Part shown: piece after piece, positions 1-5,089 of the stretch
Layout of the letters: each line of letters begins with the position of its first letter
Position numbering within the stretch: the stretch's first letter is position 1
NCBI GenBank assembly: GCA_030694835.1
Contig: JAUYUF010000239.1
Coordinates: 1-5,089 of the forward strand
Direction of reading: 5' to 3'
Length of the DNA stretch: 5,089 nt
Source of the DNA: Flavobacteriaceae bacterium
GTDB lineage: Bacteria; Bacteroidota; Bacteroidia; Flavobacteriales; Flavobacteriaceae
Notes under the pieces: model-generated
The model's database searches: none
Told to the model about the DNA's origin: nothing
The model's input: the letters and a program-made list of their open reading frames with translations, nothing else
Made by a program: the position numbers and the translations under genes

Positions 1-297
1 GGATATGTTTTAAAAATGGATAATAAAAGAATTTATATTGCAGGAGACACTTCAGATATTTTTGAAATGAGAAGTCTTAAAAAGATTGATATTGCTTTTG
101 TCTGTATGAATCTGCCTTATACTATGGATATTGAAACTGCCGCAGATGCTGTGCTGGATTTTAAACCAGCTATTGTTTATCCTTACCATTTTAGAGGAAA
201 AGATGGCTTTAGCGATGTGGAAACTTTTAAATCATTGGTATTTGAAAAAAATCCTGATATAGAAGTTCGATTACGAATTTGGTATCCAGAAAATTAA
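1..297 (+). CDS. MBL-fold metallo-hydrolase, C-terminal part (5' end outside window)
   Basis: The reading frame is open from base 1 and ends at TAA 295-297, giving 98 residues. The ATG at 16 is not the start: the residues before it (GYVLK) fit the family's beta-strand leading into the metal site. Seen directly: an AGDT motif whose Asp (46-48) is the expected bridging metal ligand, and a YPYHFRG segment whose His (187-189) is the expected last metal ligand. Between them lies a conserved-looking stretch, MNLPYTM...AADAV. This is the layout of UlaG-like metal-dependent hydrolases of the metallo-beta-lactamase superfamily. Members are usually about 230-250 residues, so I infer that roughly 140-150 residues, including the HxHxDH motif, lie upstream. 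The substrate cannot be told. The protein is probably soluble or exported, depending on the unseen N-terminus. The gene ends at a bidirectional terminator. Family assignment is firm; specific function is unknown. Confidence 0.88.
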   Translation, partial: GYVLKMDNKRIYIAGDTSDIFEMRSLKKIDIAFVCMNLPYTMDIETAADAVLDFKPAIVYPYHFRGKDGFSDVETFKSLVFEKNPDIEVRLRIWYPEN

Positions 298-301
298 CAA
301 A

Positions 302-328
302 AAAAAGACTGCAAATTGCAGCCTTTTT
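302..328. terminator. Bidirectional intrinsic terminator between convergent genes
   Basis: The core stem CTGCA (309-313) pairs with TGCAG (317-321) around a 3-nt AAT loop. After one mismatch (A308/C322) the stem continues with G307-C323 and A302-306 with T324-328. On the + strand a T-run follows the stem; on the - strand the A-run at 299-306 becomes an 8-U tract. The hairpin starts 4 bases after the hydrolase stop and ends 22 bases beyond the stop of the opposing lipoprotein gene, so it can end both transcripts. The structure is read directly; termination activity is inferred. Confidence 0.85.
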
Positions 329-350
329 AATTATATAATTTGATTATTTA

Positions 351-1397
351 TTATTCACAAGTTGCTACATCTAAGTGTATTGCATAGAAGCGATGACCAT
401 TTACAGCCTGAAAAGATAATGAAGCACCCTTATTTGTAGCTTGCCCAGGAGCAGGTCTTCCATTTGTAGGTAATTGTCCATTAGCATAACTATACCATTT
501 CACACTTTCAGTATTACTTGTTTGTAAGAACCAATTGTTTATAAATGTAATGGTAATCATACCTGTACCTGCATTATAAGTAATGTCTCCTATATCATTT
601 GTTTGTCCTTTATATATGTTTGCAGTAACATTTGCCAACCCATCATTGATGTCTAAATAGTACCACCAAGCCATATTATTTCCTTGCCCAGTAGCATTAC
701 CTCCCACTCCATTCCCAGCATAAGCAGTTGTGGCAGTAGATTCTACACATTCTATTGCTATACGCTCACATCCAAAACCAGGAAAATTAAATGTTCCACA
801 AGGGGTGTTTTTTCCACTTTTGTAATATGCAAGTACATCAGTATCAATTTCAATATCTCTGTTAATTGTTAATTGATAATAACTTTTTGAACCACCTAAA
901 GTTCCTAAATTAAACTTTAATACATTACCTGTTGAAACATTACAAGTATTTAAAAAAGACGGATCTGACTCCCAAGTTGGAGTAAAACTTTGCCAAGTTA
1001 TACCATCAGAACTGAATGCTCCGCTAACAACATCTGCAAAAGTAACACAAGTGCCTAATTTAACAGCCCAATGACTTAAGTTTTGAACTGTTCCTTTTAA
1101 GCCATTTCCTGGGTTTGGATTTAAAACACTCCATGTCCAAGTAAAAGTTCCATCACTGTTATTCAAAACACTTTCTAAAGTAACTGTATAAACACCCCCA
1201 CCTGCAAGTGGTAATCCACTAAACGCCGCAATTCTTGCTCCTGAAACAGTAGTTTTAGAAGCATTTTGAATCGCAATACTTTCTTCTTGCGAAACATTGT
1301 TTAAGTCAATCATGTCGTCAGTACATGATGATACCATAAAAAACAGCACTAACCCTAGTGTGTACTTTAAAACATTAAGCGTAATTTCTTTTTTCAT
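351..1397 (-). CDS. Predicted surface lipoprotein of unknown function
   Basis: I do not recognise a named family. The 348-residue product starts with a lipoprotein signal: basic MKK, a hydrophobic segment at about residues 11-22, then lipobox V22-S-S-C25. Cleavage and lipidation at C25 is expected. The next residues, T-D-D, resemble the acidic lipoprotein export signal that sends Bacteroidota lipoproteins to the cell surface. After a linker (about 26-65) comes a beta-rich region at about 66-215 with WTW (87-89), a NPNPGNG stretch (93-99) and LSHW (107-110). A second Gly/Asn-rich, aromatic region runs from about 222 to 348 (AWWYYLDIND, INNWF, VKWYSY). Six further cysteines (117, 152, 200, 210, 217, 347) could form disulfides in the periplasm or outside. 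No catalytic motif is visible. The start is bounded by an in-frame stop at 1419-1421 and fits the signal peptide. The gene appears monocistronic, with its own promoter candidate and a terminator. Adhesin, carbohydrate-binding or structural roles are possible but unsupported. Confidence 0.85.
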   Translation of the reverse strand: MKKEITLNVLKYTLGLVLFFMVSSCTDDMIDLNNVSQEESIAIQNASKTTVSGARIAAFSGLPLAGGGVYTVTLESVLNNSDGTFTWTWSVLNPNPGNGLKGTVQNLSHWAVKLGTCVTFADVVSGAFSSDGITWQSFTPTWESDPSFLNTCNVSTGNVLKFNLGTLGGSKSYYQLTINRDIEIDTDVLAYYKSGKNTPCGTFNFPGFGCERIAIECVESTATTAYAGNGVGGNATGQGNNMAWWYYLDINDGLANVTANIYKGQTNDIGDITYNAGTGMITITFINNWFLQTSNTESVKWYSYANGQLPTNGRPAPGQATNKGASLSFQAVNGHRFYAIHLDVATCE

Positions 1398-1515
1398 TTT
1401 AATAAATTTATTAGTTGATTATTTTTTTATACCTATAACGAAAATTAAAGGCATCGTTTTTCTCTGAATAAATAAAGGATCTTACAAGGTTAGAAATAAG
1501 CTTATCCATTCAGAG

Positions 1516-1523
1516 CAAATGTA
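1516..1523 (-). promoter_or_regulatory. Candidate -7 element (TACATTTG) for the lipoprotein gene
   Basis: On the minus strand 1523-1516 reads TACATTTG, an exact match to the Bacteroidota sigma-A -7 consensus TAnnTTTG. The expected -33 TTG is degraded: TTT or TTC lies 18-19 bases upstream. Transcription would start near 1509 and leave a leader of about 110 bases before the ATG at 1397. The same octamer lies upstream of the gene at 4125. Motif seen; function inferred. Confidence 0.45.
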
Positions 1524-1616
1524 TTACAAAAAGCTATTTGAGAAACACCTCGATATGTCAGAAACTCAAAAACTTAACAAAATGATCAAATTTTGATATA
1601 AACGGTGAATTTTAGT

Positions 1617-1644
1617 TTGCAAACAGCATAATTTAATATCTTTA
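1617..1644 (+). promoter_or_regulatory. Candidate promoter of the PhzF-family gene
   Basis: A TTG at 1617-1619 lies 17 bases before TATCTTTA (1637-1644), which matches the Bacteroidota consensus TTG-N17-20-TAnnTTTG except for the final base. The transcript would begin near 1650, giving a leader of about 17 bases, typical of flavobacterial genes. The -33 element sits inside a 10-bp perfect palindrome at 1615-1624. A weaker alternative is TTG 1593-1595 with a degenerate -7 at 1612-1619. Confidence 0.45.
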
Positions 1645-1667
1645 TGGTTCAATAATTTAAATTTATT

Positions 1668-2453
1668 ATGCAACTTAAAATTTACCAAATTGACGCTTTT
1701 ACCAACAAAGTATTTGGCGGAAACCCAGCAGCAGTATGTGTTTTAGAAAAATGGATCTCAGAAACATTGATGCAACAGATTGCCGCTGAAAATAATTTAG
1801 CAGAAACTGCTTTTGCCGTTAAAAAAGATGATTTATACGAAATTCGATGGTTTACACCTAAAATAGAAGTCAATTTATGTGGTCATGCTACTTTAGCTAC
1901 AGCACATGTACTTTTTAATTATTATGAAAAAGAGAAAACAAAATTAAATTTTCATTCGCATTTAAGTGGTGCTTTATCGGTTTCTAAAGAAAATGAATTG
2001 TTAATACTTGATTTTCCATCAGATACAATTAATAAAATTGAAACTCCAAAAGTTTTAATTGAAGCATTAGAAAAAAAACCAATAGAAACATGGAAAGGTA
2101 AAACTGATTTTATGTTAGTTTTCAACACTCAAGAAGAAATTGAAAGTTTTAAACCCGATTTTAAACTTTTAGAAACAGTTGGAGGACGTGGTGTTATTGT
2201 TACTGCTAAAGGAAATGATGTAGATTTTGTATCTCGTTTTTTTGGACCACAAGTAGGCGTTAATGAAGATCCTGTAACAGGTTCTGCTCACACCACTTTG
2301 ATTCCGTATTGGAGCAAAGTTTTAGATAAAACCACTTTAACTGCACTACAATTATCAGAAAGAAAAGGACATTTATTTTGTGAGTATAAAGGTGAACGTG
2401 TTAATATTGCAGGCAATGCTGTTACCTATTTAATAGGTGAGATTGAAGTTTAA
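1668..2453 (+). CDS. PhzF-family protein (isomerase/epimerase-like)
   Basis: The 261 residues span a full-length PhzF-fold protein (two similar halves of the diaminopimelate-epimerase type; family members are usually about 255-300 residues). In order: N-terminal IDAFTNKVFGGNPAAV (8-23); NLAETAF (43-49), whose Glu46 matches the catalytic Glu45 of Pseudomonas PhzF; WFTP (61-64) and the CGHATLATAH motif (71-80) with His73; then in the second half RFFGPQVGVNEDPVTGSAH (190-208) with Asp201 and Ser206. All active-site positions known from PhzF are therefore kept. No signal peptide is present, so the protein is presumably cytoplasmic. Pseudomonas PhzF isomerises trans-2,3-dihydro-3-hydroxyanthranilate for phenazines, but no phenazine gene is nearby, and most homologues of this group (YddE/YHI9-like) have no known substrate. 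The start is bounded by an in-frame TAA at 1653-1655. No Shine-Dalgarno sequence is seen. It faces hutH tail to tail with 5 bp between. Confidence 0.93.
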   Translation: MQLKIYQIDAFTNKVFGGNPAAVCVLEKWISETLMQQIAAENNLAETAFAVKKDDLYEIRWFTPKIEVNLCGHATLATAHVLFNYYEKEKTKLNFHSHLSGALSVSKENELLILDFPSDTINKIETPKVLIEALEKKPIETWKGKTDFMLVFNTQEEIESFKPDFKLLETVGGRGVIVTAKGNDVDFVSRFFGPQVGVNEDPVTGSAHTTLIPYWSKVLDKTTLTALQLSERKGHLFCEYKGERVNIAGNAVTYLIGEIEV

Positions 2454-2458
2454 AATTA

Positions 2459-3973
2459 TTAAGCCTCAAACAATTCTTCTCCATCAATTGTTAAGGTTTG
2501 CAAAAAGTTAACAGCATTAAGAATATCATAATGCAATACTCTATCATTCTCTACAATCGGAACTTCTGTTCTAAACATTGCTACAAATGATTCTATAAAA
2601 GGTGATGATTTTATAGGACTTCTAGAATAAAGCGCTTGAGAAGCATTAAATAACTCTATTGCTAAAATAGTTTCAATATTATCTACAATTCTTTTAGCTT
2701 TTGTAGCTGCATTGGCTCCCATACTCACATGATCTTCTTGACCGTTACTGGAAACTATTGAATCAATAGATGCTGGACTTGCTAATTGTTTATTTTGACT
2801 TACTATACTAGCAGCTGTATATTGCGGAATCATCAATCCGCTATTTAACCCAGAATTTGAAACTAAAAATGCCGGCAAATTTCGTAATCCTGAAATTAAT
2901 TGATAAGTTCTTCGCTCAGAAATATTTCCTAATTCAGCCATTGCAATTCCTAAGAAATCCATTGCTAAAGCTAGTGGTTGACCGTGAAAATTTCCACCTG
3001 AAATAATTTTATTTTCTTCAGGAAAAATATTTGGATTATCAGTCACTGAATTTACTTCTGTTAGAATTGTTTGAGTTACAAACTCTAAGGTATCCTTTGT
3101 TGCGCCATGAACCTGAGGCATACATCTAAATGAATATGGATCTTGAACATGTTTTTTAGGTTGATTAATTAACTCACTATTCTTTAAAAATTCTAATATT
3201 GTTTGAGCAGTTTTTAATTGACCTTTATGTGGACGAATGATATGAATCAACTCATCAAAAGGTTCTTTTCTGCCGTCAAATGCTTCCAAAGAAATAGTTC
3301 CAATTAAATCAGCTAAATAAGATAATTTATGCGATTTCAACACCAAATGCAAACCGTAAGCATTCATAAATTGAGTTCCGTTTAACAAGGCTAATCCTTC
3401 TTTAGAACGCAGTTTTAAAGATTCCCAACCAAACTTTTTAAGCATCTTTTCACTCTTTATTAGTTTACCTTCAAAATATACTTCTCCTTTACCAAGAAGT
3501 GGCAAACTTAAATGTGCTAAAGGAGCTAAATCACCCGAAGCACCAAGTGAGCCTTGAGTGTAAATAACTGGAAAAATATCATTGTTGTAAAAATCAACTA
3601 AACGCTCAACAGTTGATAGTTGCACTCCAGAATAACCATAACTTAATGACTGTATTTTAAGAAATAACATCATTTTTACTATATCAGAAGGAACTTCATC
3701 ACCAGTGCCACAAGCATGACTCATTACTAAGTTCTCTTGTAATTGAGATAACTGGGTTTTATCAATCTTAACATTATATAGAGAACCAAATCCGGTATTA
3801 ATTCCATAAATAGGATCTTCAGAATCTGCCAATTTTTCATCTAAAAACAATCTACAAGTGGTGATTTTCATCTTAACTTCTTCTGATAATTTTAACTTTT
3901 TATCAAGAAAAAATATAGAATTGAGCGTATTCAAATCTAAAAAATCCGTATTTATTGTATGAAAATGATCCAT
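2459..3973 (-). CDS. hutH: Histidine ammonia-lyase
   Basis: HutH removes ammonia from L-histidine to give urocanate, the first step of histidine degradation, as a cytoplasmic homotetramer. The 504-residue length is normal for the family. The self-cyclising MIO triad Ala145-Ser146-Gly147 sits in GSLGASGDLAPLAH (141-154). Other active-site segments are YGINTGFG (57-64, catalytic Tyr57), SHACGTG (85-91), NGTQ (198-201), DPYSFRCMPQVHG (278-290), NFHGQP (328-333) and NGQEDHVSMG (410-419). Ser85-His86, Glu413 and the APLAH after the MIO are typical of histidine lyases and argue against tyrosine or phenylalanine lyases, such as those of flexirubin clusters. The start is firm: an in-frame TAA lies only one codon upstream (3977-3979). 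No hutU, hutI or hutG gene is in the window, and both neighbours point the other way, so hutH is probably transcribed alone. An inverted repeat abuts its start codon. Confidence 0.96.
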   Translation of the reverse strand: MDHFHTINTDFLDLNTLNSIFFLDKKLKLSEEVKMKITTCRLFLDEKLADSEDPIYGINTGFGSLYNVKIDKTQLSQLQENLVMSHACGTGDEVPSDIVKMMLFLKIQSLSYGYSGVQLSTVERLVDFYNNDIFPVIYTQGSLGASGDLAPLAHLSLPLLGKGEVYFEGKLIKSEKMLKKFGWESLKLRSKEGLALLNGTQFMNAYGLHLVLKSHKLSYLADLIGTISLEAFDGRKEPFDELIHIIRPHKGQLKTAQTILEFLKNSELINQPKKHVQDPYSFRCMPQVHGATKDTLEFVTQTILTEVNSVTDNPNIFPEENKIISGGNFHGQPLALAMDFLGIAMAELGNISERRTYQLISGLRNLPAFLVSNSGLNSGLMIPQYTAASIVSQNKQLASPASIDSIVSSNGQEDHVSMGANAATKAKRIVDNIETILAIELFNASQALYSRSPIKSSPFIESFVAMFRTEVPIVENDRVLHYDILNAVNFLQTLTIDGEELFEA

Positions 3974-3990
3974 GTCTTATAAATTAAGAC
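3974..3990. repeat. Inverted repeat abutting the hutH start codon
   Basis: GTCTTA (3974-3979) and TAAGAC (3985-3990) form a perfect 6-bp inverted repeat with a 5-base AT spacer. It ends directly against the hutH ATG, in the position of the ribosome-binding region. In RNA it would make a small, weak hairpin; in DNA it could be an operator half-site pair. It is also possible by chance in such AT-rich sequence. Confidence 0.5.
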
Positions 3991-4072
3991 GCAAAATTCA
4001 ACAATCAACCTTATATAAGCAAATTAAATGTTAAAGGAATTGTAAAATGTTGATTTAATCGGATATATTTTT

Positions 4073-4080
4073 CAAAAATA
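4073..4080 (-). promoter_or_regulatory. Weak candidate -7 element for hutH
   Basis: Read on the minus strand, 4080-4073 is TATTTTTG, matching TAnnTTTG, with a predicted leader of about 90 bases to the hutH ATG. No TTG lies at the proper -33 distance, and the octamer is low-complexity, so chance is a real alternative. A second, imperfect candidate is TTAATTTG at 4027-4020. If real, the element overlaps the -33 region of the divergent gene at 4125. Confidence 0.3.
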
Positions 4081-4093
4081 ACTGAATATATAT

Positions 4094-4101
4094 TACATTT
4101 G
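4094..4101 (+). promoter_or_regulatory. -7 promoter element of the TlpA-like lipoprotein gene
   Basis: TACATTTG at 4094-4101 exactly matches the Bacteroidota sigma-A -7 consensus TAnnTTTG. It lies 23 bases before the ATG, implying a transcription start near 4107 and a leader of about 17 bases. The -33 region is poor (TTTTTC ending at 4073, about 20 bases upstream). The position and perfect match make this the best promoter in the window. Confidence 0.6.
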
Positions 4102-4124
4102 CACCTCAAAATAGAATAAAAATT

Positions 4125-5089
4125 ATGAAAAAACTAGTTGTATTATTTTTAGCTGTATCTCTTTTTAGTTGTAAAAAGGAGCTAAAAGATTATGTTACCA
4201 TTTCTGGTAAAATTGAAAATTCTGAAAGCAAAGTCCTATTAATTTCATCACAAGATATCAATAAAGAAATTAAATTAAATGAAGATGGAACATTTAGCGA
4301 CACGCTTAAAGTCTCTCAAAAAGGTTTCTATTCATTAACTGAAGGTGAAAATAGAACTGCTCTATTTTTAGCTAATGGTTATGAATTAGAAATGACTACT
4401 GATGCAAAAGATTTTTTAAACAAGCTTGTTTATGAAGGAATTGGTTCAGAAACTAATAATTATATTGTTAAAAAAATTAAATTCAGTCAAAATGAACTAG
4501 GTTCTCCTAAAGATTTTTTTATGTTAGACAAAAAAGCTTTTGATGAAAAAGTGGTTAATTTAAAATCAAAATTAGCTGAAATGTTATCTAACAAAAAGGA
4601 ATTAGATTCTATGTTAGTATCTCAGGAAGAAATGAGCAATCAGCAAATGTTTGATTTCTTAGATCAAAATTATGCAGCTCAACACGAGGTTTTTGCTAAA
4701 TTCAAAAAAGGCAGTCCTTCACCAAAATTTGTAAACTATGAAAATTTTAGTGGTGGAAAAACATCTTTAGATGACTTAAAAGGAAAATATGTTTATATAG
4801 ATGTTTGGGCTACTTGGTGTACACCTTGTTTAAATGAAATTCCTGCATTACAAGCTATGGAAAAAGAATTTCACGGAAAAAACATTCAATTTGTAAGTAT
4901 TTCTGTTGATAATGTTGATGGGCAAAGAGGTAGTAAAGAAGAATGGAAAAAAATGTTAACTGAGAAAAAATTAGGTGGAATTCAATTATATGCAGATAAA
5001 GATTTTCAGTCAGATTTTATGGTTGCTTATAATGTAAATTCTATACCAAGGTTTATCATTATTGATCCAAATGGAAATATTATAGATTT
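4125..5089 (+). CDS. TlpA-family thioredoxin-like lipoprotein (3' end outside window)
   Basis: The frame is open from ATG 4125 to the window edge (321 codons, no stop). A short lipoprotein signal is seen: MKK, a hydrophobic segment, then L13-F-S-C16, so the mature protein should be lipid-anchored in the envelope. Residues about 24-100 (VTISGKIEN..., then LNEDGTF and GFYSL) resemble the beta-rich DUF4369-type domain often found ahead of Bacteroidota thioredoxins. A Lys/Glu-rich, probably helical linker spans about 110-195. The thioredoxin/AhpC-TSA-like domain begins near 198 with SPKFVNYENFSGG. It has the redox motif W231-C-T-P-C235 and the cis-proline P308 in SIPRF, both intact, followed by IIIDPNG. 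Typical relatives reach about 360-380 residues, so I infer that about 40-60 are missing. The likely role is thiol-disulfide reduction in the periplasm, for example in cytochrome c maturation or protein repair; the partner is unknown. It is divergent from hutH, with its own promoter. Confidence 0.92.
   Translation, partial: MKKLVVLFLAVSLFSCKKELKDYVTISGKIENSESKVLLISSQDINKEIKLNEDGTFSDTLKVSQKGFYSLTEGENRTALFLANGYELEMTTDAKDFLNKLVYEGIGSETNNYIVKKIKFSQNELGSPKDFFMLDKKAFDEKVVNLKSKLAEMLSNKKELDSMLVSQEEMSNQQMFDFLDQNYAAQHEVFAKFKKGSPSPKFVNYENFSGGKTSLDDLKGKYVYIDVWATWCTPCLNEIPALQAMEKEFHGKNIQFVSISVDNVDGQRGSKEEWKKMLTEKKLGGIQLYADKDFQSDFMVAYNVNSIPRFIIIDPNGNIID

Noticed and set aside
16..18. ATG as the start of the first gene
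   Set aside because: The frame is open to base 1, and the residues before the ATG fit the family. A start here would also remove the HxHxDH metal site.
684..872. 62-codon open frame on the + strand
   Set aside because: It lies wholly antisense inside the lipoprotein gene, which has a clear signal peptide and a natural domain-like sequence. The product is Ser/Thr/Cys-rich with no motif or promoter.
1437..1458. AACGA / TCGTT inverted repeat with a 12-base spacer upstream of the lipoprotein gene
   Set aside because: The arms are only 5 bp and do not extend outward. This is expected by chance in a sequence of this composition.
1682..1873. 63-codon open frame on the - strand
   Set aside because: It is antisense to the well-supported PhzF-family gene, and its product shows no recognisable features.
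1668..2453. Phenazine biosynthesis locus
   Set aside because: Only the PhzF fold is shared. None of the other phz genes is in the window, and PhzF homologues are common in species that make no phenazines.
2459..3973. Tyrosine or phenylalanine ammonia-lyase of a flexirubin-type cluster
   Set aside because: The MIO is followed by DLAPLAH, and the QEDHVSMG motif is of the histidine-lyase type. No ketosynthase, acyl carrier or other flexirubin genes are present.
1..5089. Mobile elements, CRISPR arrays, tRNA or rRNA genes
   Set aside because: No transposase or integrase motifs, target-site repeats, regularly spaced repeats, or cloverleaf or rRNA signatures were seen on either strand.

Overview
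The window looks like chromosomal DNA from a low-GC Bacteroidota, most likely a Flavobacteriaceae (Flavobacterium-like) genome. The reasons are the AT-rich coding sequence (about one third G+C by eye), start codons without Shine-Dalgarno sequences, promoter elements of the Bacteroidota type (TAnnTTTG at -7), two short-signal lipoproteins, and a TlpA-type thioredoxin behind a DUF4369-like N-terminus. Genus and species cannot be fixed from the sequence alone.

Layout. Positions 1-297 (+) hold the 3' end of a metallo-beta-lactamase-fold hydrolase. A bidirectional hairpin terminator at 302-328 separates it from a convergent gene at 351-1397 (-), which encodes a 348-residue Cys-containing lipoprotein of unknown function. 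A 270-bp divergent spacer follows, carrying promoter candidates in both directions. Next comes a PhzF-family isomerase-like enzyme at 1668-2453 (+). It runs tail to tail, with 5 bp between, into a complete histidine ammonia-lyase gene (hutH) at 2459-3973 (-). A 151-bp divergent spacer with a clear -7 element leads into a TlpA/thioredoxin-like lipoprotein gene that starts at 4125 (+) and runs off the right edge.

How the genes relate. Every adjacent pair is convergent or divergent, so the window contains no multi-gene operon, and the five genes appear to be independent housekeeping or accessory functions. HutH would open histidine catabolism (histidine to urocanate), but the rest of the hut pathway is not in the window. 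The PhzF homologue has no phenazine genes beside it. The two lipoproteins are exported separately, one probably to the cell surface.

I found no mobile element, CRISPR array, RNA gene or obvious new multi-gene system. The least understood item is the lipoprotein at 351-1397. The remaining points of interest are regulatory-scale: overlapping divergent promoter candidates, an inverted repeat abutting the hutH start codon, and the terminator-less convergent phzF-like/hutH junction.
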